64,000 nucleotides of DNA from Myxococcus sp. RHSTA-1-4 (GTDB lineage Bacteria > Myxococcota > Myxococcia > Myxococcales > Myxococcaceae): assembly GCF_020037125.1 (NCBI RefSeq), contig NZ_JAIQDG010000012.1:62001-126000 (forward strand), written 5' to 3'. Shown here piece by piece: positions 1-6,675 of this stretch. The position numbers were made by a program, and so were the translations under genes. Numbering within the stretch: position 1 is the stretch's first letter; each line of letters begins with the position of its first letter. The notes under the pieces were generated by a model. That model made no database searches. It was given only the letters and a program-made list of their open reading frames with translations, and was not told the DNA's origin.

Positions 1-216
1 TGGTGCGGGACGAAGCGCACCGAGGACTGGCACACCCGCTTCCGCGCGGAGGTGGTCGTCTCCGGGCACCTCCACATGCCGGCCACGCTCTGGCGCGACG
101 GCGTGCGCTTCGAGGAGGTGTCGCTCGGCTACCCCATGCAGTGGAAGTACCGCGGAATGACGCTGGAACGCGGCCTGCGGGAAATCCTCCCCGGTCCGGC
201 GGTGCGGCCGCTCTGA
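1..216 (+). CDS. Metallophosphoesterase, C-terminal fragment
   Basis: Reading frame 1 is open from the first base to a TGA at 214-216, giving about 71 residues; the N-terminus lies outside the window. It contains a GHLHMP motif near residue 23, the usual last metal-binding His pair of calcineurin-like phosphoesterases (GHxH). The residues after it (WRDGVRFEEVSLGYP) fit the closing beta-strands of that fold. Substrate cannot be judged from the tail. The downstream neighbour starts 34 bp later on the same strand. Confidence 0.6.
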   Translation, partial: WCGTKRTEDWHTRFRAEVVVSGHLHMPATLWRDGVRFEEVSLGYPMQWKYRGMTLERGLREILPGPAVRPL

Positions 217-250
217 CGCTTGCAAGCCCGGCTGCTGCTACCTTCAGCAC

Positions 251-637
251 ATGACCGACTCGGGTAACTCGCCGCCCTCCGACCCGTTCGACGCGCTCAT
301 CCGTGAACTGCGCGCATTCGCCGCCGAACGAGAGTGGGCGAAGTTCCACGACCCCAAGAACCTTTCGATGGCAGTTGCCTCGGAGGCAGGGGAACTCGTT
401 GCCATTTTACGCTGGATTCGCAACGAGGAGGCAGACGCCTTCGCCCGGGATCCCGAGAACCACGCGCGTCTCAAGGCGGAGATCGCGGACGTCGCCATCT
501 CACTCCTGCTGCTATGCGATCGCACCAGCATCGACCTTCGGCAGGCCATCCTCGACAAGCTTGAGGTCAATCGCAGGAACTATCCCGTCGAAAGTTCCAG
601 AGGCCGGTCGGACAGGCCCGGGCGCTCCAGGTCATGA
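251..637 (+). CDS. MazG-like nucleotide pyrophosphohydrolase
   Basis: A 128-residue protein of the all-alpha NTP pyrophosphatase (MazG/RS21-C6) family, which hydrolyses (d)NTPs to (d)NMP and PPi. The metal-binding ExxE...ExxD signature is visible: E45/E48 in EAGEL and E77/D80 in KAEIAD. The closing KLxxNxRxYP motif is near residue 103. The length fits the small dCTPase-like members. Third positions are less GC-biased than in the surrounding genes, and the HNH gene 150 bp downstream shares this, suggesting both were acquired together. The last 15 residues are Arg/Ser-rich and probably not part of the fold. Family is secure; substrate is not. Confidence 0.8.
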   Translation: MTDSGNSPPSDPFDALIRELRAFAAEREWAKFHDPKNLSMAVASEAGELVAILRWIRNEEADAFARDPENHARLKAEIADVAISLLLLCDRTSIDLRQAILDKLEVNRRNYPVESSRGRSDRPGRSRS

Positions 638-791
638 AGCCAGCCAGAGTGACACGTTCCGTGCGTGTGCCCCCATAGGGCATGTGCGTATGAGATGACC
701 TTGGGAGTCCTGGTGAGCAATCCAGCGCTCCACTCCTGTACGGGCTGGCCAGCCTCCACGGCTGGCTTCTGGCGCCCCGCCAGGAGGCCCC

Positions 792-1769
792 GTGTCCGTC
801 TACCTTGTTCCAGCAGACCGCAAGAACCTGGATAAATCGATCGAGAGGGACGTTCCTCCAAATCTGCTCACCGATGTGCCCAAAGACATTGTCATGGAGA
901 TCCAGGCCAGGGCTGGAGCGGAGGGGATCCGCTGCTGGGCGATGACCTCAGCCCTGCGCGCCTCTTTCGAGAAGATGCAGCCGGGGGATCTCGTTCTTCT
1001 GTCGGAATCGGGCACAGGGCGCTTCACGTATGCCGCATGGGTGACCTTCAAGCTGGAGAACAAGACGCTGGGTGACGCCCTTTGGCCGTTCAAAGGCCAG
1101 AACTCCTGGGAACTCATCTACTTCCTGCGCGACATCCAGCCGCTCGACGTCCCCAAAGCCGACCTCGTCAAGCAACTCGGCTACCAGGACAACTACAAGG
1201 TCTACAGCACGATTCGCGTGCAGGACACGAAGCTCCAAGCCTTTGAGGACCAACATGGCTCGCTAACGGAGTGGCTGAGGATCTTCGAACTTCCTCCGCA
1301 ATTCGAGGAGCCTGCCGGCCCCCTTCCCATCGCGGCCGAACCAGCGGCAACGGACTACTCGGCCTCCGACATCACCGGGAAGGCGAAGCGGCGACAGAGG
1401 TACGCTCAGTTCGCAAAGAAGGTGAAGGCGAACTACCAGAACGCTTGCGCGATGTGTGGCATCACCGAGAAAGAGTTCCTCGTCGCAGGGCACATCGTCG
1501 CCTGGGCCATGGATGAGCAGCAGCGACTCAATCCCGCCAATTGCATGTGCCTCTGTGTCCTTCATGACCGCGCCTTCGAACGAGGATTCATCATCCTTGA
1601 TGAGGAGTTCCACATACGGCTGACCCACCGAGTCGACCGCGCCTCGCACCTGGGCACTCGATTGAAAGAAGTCGAGGGCCAACGCATCCGACTTCCAGTT
1701 GGACCTCAACCATCACGCGACCTGCTCAAACGACATCGGGAGCTGTGCCTGCGAATGCCCGCGCGATGA
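792..1769 (+). CDS. HNH endonuclease with N-terminal PUA/EVE-like region
   Basis: 325 residues. The C-terminal third is an HNH_2-type nuclease: C219xxC222, AGHI with H234, N250 in NPANC, and H258-D259 with the following AFERGF. The N-terminal ~165 residues contain a GDLVLLSESG segment followed by an aromatic beta-strand region, reminiscent of PUA/EVE-like modified-base readers, but this is only a visual resemblance. Such reader-HNH fusions are known as modification-dependent restriction enzymes, so a phage-defence role is plausible. No methyltransferase partner is adjacent. Codon use is less GC3-rich than nearby housekeeping genes. The ATG is preceded by a weak purine stretch. Confidence 0.7.
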   Translation: MSVYLVPADRKNLDKSIERDVPPNLLTDVPKDIVMEIQARAGAEGIRCWAMTSALRASFEKMQPGDLVLLSESGTGRFTYAAWVTFKLENKTLGDALWPFKGQNSWELIYFLRDIQPLDVPKADLVKQLGYQDNYKVYSTIRVQDTKLQAFEDQHGSLTEWLRIFELPPQFEEPAGPLPIAAEPAATDYSASDITGKAKRRQRYAQFAKKVKANYQNACAMCGITEKEFLVAGHIVAWAMDEQQRLNPANCMCLCVLHDRAFERGFIILDEEFHIRLTHRVDRASHLGTRLKEVEGQRIRLPVGPQPSRDLLKRHRELCLRMPAR

Positions 1770-1885
1770 GTTCCCGGCCACGCCGCTCATGACGCAGAGC
1801 AGCGCGGTGTGGGCCCGTGGGATGACGCGAACGCGGAGAGTTCGCCTGGGTTGACGGTGGGCGGAGGGTTGCGTCTGCTGGGCGC

Positions 1886-3193
1886 ATGGCCGACTCGCCT
1901 CCTGCCGTGCCGGATGCCAGCGCCACCCGCCCGGTGGATGCCGCCGAGCGCATCGTCCTCCTGGACGTGCTGCGCGGCTTCGCGCTCTGCGGGGTCTTCC
2001 TCTCCAACACCGTCACCCACTTCAGCGGTCAGAGTCTCCTCCCACGGCAGGGCAACGCCGCGCGCCCGCCGCTGGAGTCCGCCCTCGACACGCTCTTCGG
2101 CGTGCTGGTGAACGGGAAGTTCCTCACCCTCTTCACCTTCCTCTTCGGCCTCGGCTTCTCCATCCAGCTCTCGCGCGCGGAGGAGCACGGCGTCGCCATC
2201 GTCCCCCTGTACTCGCGGCGCCTGGCCGCCCTGCTGCTCATCGGCCTCGTGCACCTGCTCTGCTTCTGGCACGGCGACATCCTCCACCTCTACGCGGTGC
2301 TCGGCTTCTTCCTCCTCGCCTTCCGCCACCGCTCGGACCGCACGGTGCTGGCCTGGGCCGCGGCGTTGCTCATCACCGTCCCACTGCTGGTCCCCGCCAT
2401 CACCCGCTTCGGGCCCCTGCTCACGCTGGGCCCCGAGGCCGCCGCCGCCCTGTCCCGCGCCACCCGCGCGAGCGACGCGGACCTGCGCGCCCAGACCTTC
2501 GCCGCCCTCTCCAGCGGCTCCTTCCTCGACGCCCAGCTCGCCAGCGCGCACTACCTCGCACGCACCTTCTGGAGGCCCCTCCTCGCCGTGGATGCGGCCG
2601 CCATCCTGGGCAAGTTCCTGCTGGGCCTGCTCGCCGGCCGGCATGCCCTGCTGCACGACGTGCCCCGCCGCCGCTCCTGGCACCGCCGGCTGCTCGGAGG
2701 GGGCCTGGTGATGGGCGTGCTCGGCACCGGCGCCGTCGCCTTCATCCAGCACCTGCGCGCGCGCGGGCTCGTGGATCCGGCGGTGGACCCGTGGATGTTC
2801 ACCATGGCGTGGCTGCACGAGGTGGGCTTCCTCGGGCTCGCCGCGGTGTACGTGGCCGGGCTCTCCCTGCTCTTCCAGCACCCGGCGTGGCAGCGGGGCC
2901 TGTCCGTGCTGGCCCCGGCGGGCCGCATGGCCCTGACGAACTACCTCACGCAGACCGTGCTCGGCCTCTGCCTCTTCAACGGCTACGGGCTCGGGCTCAT
3001 GGGCCGGCTGCCGGCCTCGCGCCTCCTCGGGCTCGCGCTGGCCGTCTTCACCGTGCAGGTGGCGCTCAGCCATCTCTGGCTGGCGCGCTTCCACTTCGGC
3101 CCCGCCGAGTGGCTGTGGCGCTCGCTCACCTACGGCCAGCCCCAGCCGCTGCGCCGCCAGCCCGCCGACACTCCCGCGCCCGCGGCCTTCTGA
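1886..3193 (+). CDS. DUF418 family membrane protein (YeiB-like)
   Basis: 435 residues with about ten hydrophobic segments. The N-terminal IVLLDVLRGFALCGVFLSN region is the hallmark DxLRGxAxxGI motif of the DUF418/heparan-acetyltransferase-like superfamily, followed by FLFGLGFSIQ. The second half carries the conserved GRMALTNYLTQ region and a C-terminal FxxGPxEWLWRxLTYG stretch that defines DUF418. These are inner-membrane proteins of unproven function, thought to be acyltransferase-related. The gene is convergent with the M4 protease; the two are separated by a strong hairpin. Confidence 0.85.
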   Translation: MADSPPAVPDASATRPVDAAERIVLLDVLRGFALCGVFLSNTVTHFSGQSLLPRQGNAARPPLESALDTLFGVLVNGKFLTLFTFLFGLGFSIQLSRAEEHGVAIVPLYSRRLAALLLIGLVHLLCFWHGDILHLYAVLGFFLLAFRHRSDRTVLAWAAALLITVPLLVPAITRFGPLLTLGPEAAAALSRATRASDADLRAQTFAALSSGSFLDAQLASAHYLARTFWRPLLAVDAAAILGKFLLGLLAGRHALLHDVPRRRSWHRRLLGGGLVMGVLGTGAVAFIQHLRARGLVDPAVDPWMFTMAWLHEVGFLGLAAVYVAGLSLLFQHPAWQRGLSVLAPAGRMALTNYLTQTVLGLCLFNGYGLGLMGRLPASRLLGLALAVFTVQVALSHLWLARFHFGPAEWLWRSLTYGQPQPLRRQPADTPAPAAF

Positions 3194-3291
3194 CGGCCAC
3201 CGGCTCCAGGCACGAAGCCCCGGGTGCCGCGCGCAGCGTCCTGCCCAGGACAGCGCCCAGCGCTCGCCCCTGAAGCACCGCCCCTGGGAAG

Positions 3292-3338
3292 CACGAAGCC
3301 CCGGGCGCCGCGTGAAGCGGTACGCCCGGGGCCTCGTG
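3292..3338. terminator. Bidirectional hairpin between convergent genes
   Basis: A near-perfect inverted repeat, with arms at 3292-3307 and 3323-3338 (one bulged A) and a 15-nt loop, lies between the stop codons of the DUF418 gene and the M4 protease. There is no T-tract, so it may act as a roadblock or RNA-end stabiliser. Its left arm lies in the second copy of a 22-bp direct repeat (3210-3231 and 3291-3312, 21 of 22 identical). Confidence 0.5.
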
Positions 3339-3372
3339 GACGCGGCTCGCGCCGCGCCGTCACGTCAGGGGA

Positions 3373-5610
3373 CTACCACTGCTTGTTGTACGAGGCGATG
3401 AGCGCGAGCTCGGTGTAGCCGCCCTTCGCGCCGTAGACCTCGATGTAGTACTTGCCGGCCGGCACGTTGTTGAGGTTGCACACCTCGGACATGTGCTCCT
3501 TCACGCTGCGGCAGTCGTAGTCGAACTTCGTCGGGGCCCCGCCGAGCTTCACGTACAGGTCGGGGTTGCCGTAGCCCTGGCCCGTCTGGATGCGCAGGGT
3601 GTTGGTGCCGGAGCCGGGCTTGTACTCCGGGACCTGGATGGTGAACACCGTCGAGGAGCCCGCCGCGCCGTCGAAGAACTTGTAGGGCACGCCGCTCTCG
3701 ATGGGGATGTAGCCGCCCTTCCACGTCACGGACAGCGTCACGCCGGAGTACGCGCTGTAGCCGTTCAGCATCACGTACCAGGTGCCGTGCTGCGGCGCCG
3801 CGAACGCGCAGGACTCGTTGTTGCCCGAGCGGTACGGACGGCAGTCGTAGGTGGTGGTCGTCGGCGCGTTGTTGAAGCGCACGTACATGTCCGCGTCACC
3901 CGTGCCACCGGACATGGTGAACGCCAGGTCGTACGCACCCTCGGGAATCGTCACGGAGAAGTACTGCTTCCCACCGCGAGCGCCGGACAGGTCCGTGGCG
4001 GGCACGTCCTTCTCAATCGGGGTGGAGACGGGAGGAGGAATGGGCACGCCCACGCCCACGGCCTTCCACGCGCTGGTCACCGAGGCGATGGTGGCGGCGT
4101 CATAGCCGAGCTGCTGCGCGGCCTGCTCGGTGGCGGCCTTCGCGGCCTCGAAGTTGGAGGACGGCAGGAGGAGGTCGGCGTTCGCCTTGTAGAAGATGCG
4201 CGCGGCCTTCTCGATGCCGATGCCCGCGACGACCTCGGTGGACCGCCCACGCGGGTGCGTGCCGCCCTGCGACAGCAGGTAGAACGCCAGGTTGGAGATG
4301 CCCGAGCTGTAGTGCACGTCCACGCCGGACTGGTAGTCGTGGTAGTGGTCCAGCGAGACGCCGTCAATCGTCGGGCTGTGCATGTAGCGGAGCGCATCGT
4401 TCGGGATGCTCGGCGTCCACACGTCGTCGCCAATCAGCCAGTGGCGGGCGGAGACGTCGCCCGCGCCGTCGCCGTACCACTCGCACACGGCGCCGAAGAT
4501 GTCGGACATGGACTCGTTCAGACCGCCGGACTCACCCGAGTAGATGAGGTCCGACTCGTTGTCCGTCACGGCGTGGGTCAGCTCGTGCGCCGTCACGTCC
4601 AGCGAGTTGGCCAGGTTGCTGGCGTTGACGTTGTCGCCATCGCCGTACACCATCTGCGTGCCGTCCCAGAAGGCGTTCACGTAGTTGACGCGGTGGTGCA
4701 CGGTGCTGATGAGCGTCGCGCCCGCGTTGTTGATGGAGTCGCGGCCGAAGAGGCTGTTGTAGCAGTTGTAGACGGTGCCCAGGTGGTCGTAGCTGGTGTT
4801 GACCACGGGGTCGGCCACGGGGGCCTCGCCCTCGAGGCGGGCCACGGGGCCCGGCAGCGTGCTCAGGTTCTTGCCGTCGTGCAGGCGGCGGTTGAGCGCC
4901 TCGTGGATGGTCGGGATGCGCAGCTGCACGTCGCCGTTGCGCGCGTCGACCAGGAGGATGTCGCGCACGGGCGTGCCGTCCCGCTTCTCGCCCGTCTGGA
5001 GGACCTTGTACATCAGGCGCAGCTCGTCGCCGTCACGCCAGTAGACCAGCTCGGCCTCCGGGTGGGTGACGAAGCCCTCGAGCGCGTCGCGGTCCGAGGC
5101 CGCGGAGGCCACGGCCGTCTCGGCGACGATGCCGGGCTTCGCGTCCGCCTTCAGGTCGCTGCGGACGTTGGTGTTCGCCGCGAAGACCTGCCCGGCGCGC
5201 ACGTGCAGGCGGAACTCACCGCCGAACACCGGGATGTCGTTGTGACGCACGGCATACCGGAAGTGGCTGTCACCCTGCGGATCCGTATAGCCCTTCGTGA
5301 AGACCAGGTTGGCCGGGGCCAGGTGGAACACCGGGGCCAGCGCCTCCACCACGGGGACCAGGGCCGCCTGCTGCAGGGCCGCCGCGCCCGCCGCCGGGAG
5401 CTCCGGCGCCGCGCCCAGGTTGCCCGTCACGAACGTGGCCACACCGGCCGAGTCCTTGGAAACGACGTTGTGCCCGTTCTCCAGCGCCGCGCTCTTCGCG
5501 GCCTCTCCGGTCTTGTTCGACTCGGGGGTGGGGGTGGACTCATTGCAGCCGACAACAACCGACAGCGCCGCGATTCCGAGTGCTCCTCGCACCCGCTTGT
5601 TCTGCACCAT
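3373..5610 (-). CDS. Secreted M4 (thermolysin-like) metallopeptidase with two PPC domains
   Basis: 745 residues. The N-terminus has a lipoprotein-type signal with C22 after a hydrophobic stretch, so the precursor is exported and probably lipidated. Residues ~80-230 form an FTP/PepSY-like propeptide. The catalytic domain follows: HELTH at 342-346, third zinc ligand E366 in GGLNES, and catalytic H433 in DVHYSSG. Two C-terminal pre-peptidase (PPC) beta-sandwich domains occupy about 545-630 and 640-735. This is an extracellular zinc endopeptidase, as expected for a predatory bacterium. A strong AGGAGG sits 6 nt before the ATG. The upstream region carries a GCGAGA/TCTCGC inverted repeat. Confidence 0.93.
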   Translation of the reverse strand: MVQNKRVRGALGIAALSVVVGCNESTPTPESNKTGEAAKSAALENGHNVVSKDSAGVATFVTGNLGAAPELPAAGAAALQQAALVPVVEALAPVFHLAPANLVFTKGYTDPQGDSHFRYAVRHNDIPVFGGEFRLHVRAGQVFAANTNVRSDLKADAKPGIVAETAVASAASDRDALEGFVTHPEAELVYWRDGDELRLMYKVLQTGEKRDGTPVRDILLVDARNGDVQLRIPTIHEALNRRLHDGKNLSTLPGPVARLEGEAPVADPVVNTSYDHLGTVYNCYNSLFGRDSINNAGATLISTVHHRVNYVNAFWDGTQMVYGDGDNVNASNLANSLDVTAHELTHAVTDNESDLIYSGESGGLNESMSDIFGAVCEWYGDGAGDVSARHWLIGDDVWTPSIPNDALRYMHSPTIDGVSLDHYHDYQSGVDVHYSSGISNLAFYLLSQGGTHPRGRSTEVVAGIGIEKAARIFYKANADLLLPSSNFEAAKAATEQAAQQLGYDAATIASVTSAWKAVGVGVPIPPPVSTPIEKDVPATDLSGARGGKQYFSVTIPEGAYDLAFTMSGGTGDADMYVRFNNAPTTTTYDCRPYRSGNNESCAFAAPQHGTWYVMLNGYSAYSGVTLSVTWKGGYIPIESGVPYKFFDGAAGSSTVFTIQVPEYKPGSGTNTLRIQTGQGYGNPDLYVKLGGAPTKFDYDCRSVKEHMSEVCNLNNVPAGKYYIEVYGAKGGYTELALIASYNKQW

Positions 5611-5675
5611 GTAATCCTCCTAAGCGGAAAGATTAGGAAGCATGGTGGCACAGACGTTACAGTTGTTTCAAGGTT

Positions 5676-5698
5676 GCGAGATTATTTTAGTTTCTCGC
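5676..5698. promoter_or_regulatory. Inverted repeat upstream of the M4 protease
   Basis: A perfect 6-bp inverted repeat (GCGAGA at 5676-5681, TCTCGC at 5693-5698) encloses an 11-bp A/T-only core apart from one G. It lies 66-88 bp upstream of the protease start in the only AT-rich patch of the intergenic region. Symmetry and position suggest an operator or part of the promoter; no regulator is identified. Confidence 0.35.
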
Positions 5699-5831
5699 GA
5701 ATTCTTAGATTGCAGGTCATGCCATGAAAGCCCAAAAGTTCCATGGACTTACACCGGGTGAAGTAAAACCCCGGAGATTGTGACAGAACGTGATGGGTCA
5801 CATCGGATACCCCGTTTTTTCGCCCAAACCC

Positions 5832-5869
5832 GTGGCCGAAATGCACTTCACGGGGTCCGCGCGCGCGAG
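5832..5869 (-). repeat. Spaced repeat copy 1 (hairpin-forming)
   Basis: First of three ~37-bp direct repeats (starts at 5832, 5901 and 5971; spacing 69 and 70 bp) between the tRNA-like cluster terminator and the M4 protease. Read on the minus strand it holds a small hairpin GAAG-TGCA-TTTC flanked by a GTG/CAC outer pair, followed on the plus side by an alternating GC tract. Confidence 0.7.
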
Positions 5870-5900
5870 GCGGCCGGAAAATGCGCGAGCGGGGCGCGCT

Positions 5901-5938
5901 GTGGCCGGAGCGCACTCCACGGGGTCCGCGCGCGCGAG
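5901..5938 (-). repeat. Spaced repeat copy 2 (hairpin-forming)
   Basis: Second copy. On the minus strand the hairpin reads GGAG-TGCG-CTCC: compared with copy 1 an A-U pair becomes G-C and a G·U becomes G-C, so pairing is preserved despite base changes. Confidence 0.7.
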
Positions 5939-5970
5939 GGGCGATTGAGCGCTCGTGACGGAGCCGCGAT

Positions 5971-6006
5971 GTGGCCGAAATGCACTTCCTGGGGTCCGCG
6001 CGCGAG
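5971..6006 (-). repeat. Spaced repeat copy 3 (adjacent to terminator)
   Basis: Third copy, with the same hairpin as copy 1 but a two-base change at its outer end. It begins immediately downstream (minus strand) of the terminator at 6011-6030. Confidence 0.65.
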
Positions 6007-6010
6007 GCGG

Positions 6011-6030
6011 AAAAAGCGGCCGGGCCGCGG
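6011..6030 (-). terminator. Intrinsic terminator of the tRNA-like transcript
   Basis: On the minus strand GCGGC-CCG-GCCGC is followed directly by TTTTT, a textbook intrinsic terminator. It lies about 70 nt after the last permuted tRNA-like unit and indicates that the three units are co-transcribed and end here. A further hairpin (6041-6057, GTGCTG/CAGCAC with a 5-nt loop) sits just upstream. Confidence 0.75.
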
Positions 6031-6040
6031 CGACAGGTGG

Positions 6041-6057
6041 GTGCTGGATGACAGCAC
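6041..6057 (-). other. Hairpin preceding the terminator
   Basis: A 6-bp perfect stem (GTGCTG/CAGCAC) with a 5-nt loop in the 3' trailer of the tRNA-like transcript. The sequence after it (CAGCACCCACCTGTC on the minus strand) resembles the leader of unit P2 (CAGCACCCAGGTGTC), so it may be the remains of a fourth unit. Confidence 0.4.
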
Positions 6058-6098
6058 TCCCTCGCGCGCGGCCCGGCCGGGTTCTTCAAGAAAGGGGT

Positions 6099-6238
6099 GG
6101 CGTCCGAGTGGAGAAGCCATCCGTCTTCAAGGCTCGCGCTCTCCCACTGAGCTATCTCCCGGAAGCATTCGGGAGAGCCGGATTCGAACCGGCGACCACG
6201 GGCTCCCAGTGCGTGTAGGGCCTCTCCGGACGGACGCC
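6099..6238 (-). tRNA. Circularly permuted tRNA-Pro(UGG)-like unit P3
   Basis: Minus-strand order is: flank stem I (6231-6238), stem II (6219-6227), a 10-nt spacer, then the tRNA 3' half (6208-6169: anticodon bases UGG, GCCCG, variable loop, T-arm GCCGG-TTCGAAT-CCGGC at 6177-6193, acceptor TCTCCCG at 6170-6176, A73), a linker to 6162, then the tRNA 5' half (acceptor CGGGAGA at 6155-6161, D-arm, CGAGC, C32, U33 at 6130), an 11-nt spacer, stem II (6110-6118) and stem I (6099-6106). Joining the halves gives a 72-nt cloverleaf with G18G19, Levitt pair G15-C48, loop CTTGGGA, and C1-G72 plus A73, the bacterial tRNA-Pro hallmarks. One A29·C41 mismatch is present. No CCA is encoded. The flank stems are perfect 8 bp and 9 bp (one G·U). 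Confidence 0.7.
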
Positions 6239-6284
6239 AAAGCGTCTGAAGCTGGGTGCTGCAGGGGGCATCCGGATGGGGACG

Positions 6285-6387
6285 CCCTTCGAAATACGGC
6301 CCGCGCTCTTCCACTGAGCCATCTCCCGAAACGTTTCGGGAGAGCCGGAATCGAACCGGCGCCTCGGGACACCTGGGTGCTGAAGGG
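6285..6387 (-). ncRNA. Permuted tRNA-like unit P2 (divergent anticodon arm)
   Basis: Same permuted order as its neighbours: T-arm GCCGG-TTCGATT-CCGGC (6344-6360) and acceptor TCTCCCG (6337-6343) come first, then an 8-nt linker (6329-6336), then acceptor CGGGAGA (6322-6328) and D-arm (6305-6319). Acceptor, D- and T-arms are nearly identical to P3, and C1-G72/A73 is shared. The anticodon region can pair only as CGGG/CCCG with irregular bases around it. The flanking closure is a 6-bp CCCTTC/GAAGGG stem (6382-6387 with 6285-6290). It lacks the CTACACGC and GAT motifs found beside P1 and P3, so it may be degenerate or do something else. Confidence 0.5.
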
Positions 6388-6389
6388 AC

Positions 6390-6537
6390 TTGAAGCGCCC
6401 GAGGGGTGAAGCCATCGGGTACCGCTCGATTTACCGTCGAGTGCCTTTACCAGTTTGGCTATTCCGCCACAGGCGGCGGAAGTTGGATTCGAACCAACAA
6501 GATGGGCGTGTAGGGCCTCACCGGCCGGGCGCTTCAA
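6390..6537 (-). tRNA. Circularly permuted tRNA-like unit P1 (anticodon GUA)
   Basis: Minus-strand order: stem I (6526-6537), stem II (6514-6522), 10-nt spacer, tRNA 3' half (variable loop ATCTT 6499-6503, T-arm GTTGG-TTCGAAT-CCAAC 6482-6498, acceptor TTCCGCC 6475-6481, G73), 6-nt linker, tRNA 5' half (acceptor GGCGGAA 6462-6468, D-arm 6443-6459, complete anticodon arm CTCGA-CGGTAAA-TCGAG 6425-6441), 11-nt spacer, stem II (6405-6413), stem I (6390-6401). Stem I is 12 perfect bp, stem II 9 bp with one G·U. Joining at 43/44 gives a class I tRNA with a 5-nt variable loop, U8-A14 and A15-U48. Oddities: position 33 is G, not the near-universal U, and GUA is combined with G73 and a short variable loop, unlike bacterial tRNA-Tyr. 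Confidence 0.68.
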
Positions 6538-6675
6538 AAGGGGTGGCTCGGTATCGGGCGTTGCCACCGTCGACCGTGCCTGCGAGGAGAAGGACGCGCA
6601 TGGACACGGCGACCTGACAGGGGATTTTTCGCCAGGGGCCGTTAGTCTAGGGCCCACCTTGGAGGTTTGACGCAC

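Noticed and set aside
3493..5727. 744-codon plus-strand ORF opposite the M4 protease
   Set aside because: Val/Arg/Asp/Gly-rich antisense shadow; the minus strand has clear catalytic motifs, signal and RBS.
6285..6343. P2's 5' half joined to P3's 3' half as an ordinary tRNA with an intron
   Set aside because: The acceptor strands could pair, but P1's 5' half has no downstream partner and P3's 5' half has none either, while all three have matching upstream 3' halves and P1 and P3 have paired flanks; permutation explains all units.
6538..6675. Promoter for the tRNA-like transcript
   Set aside because: A promoter must exist upstream of 6537 on the minus strand, but no -35/-10 pair was good enough to call; the stretch also contains sequence resembling the P3 trailer, which may be remains of another unit.
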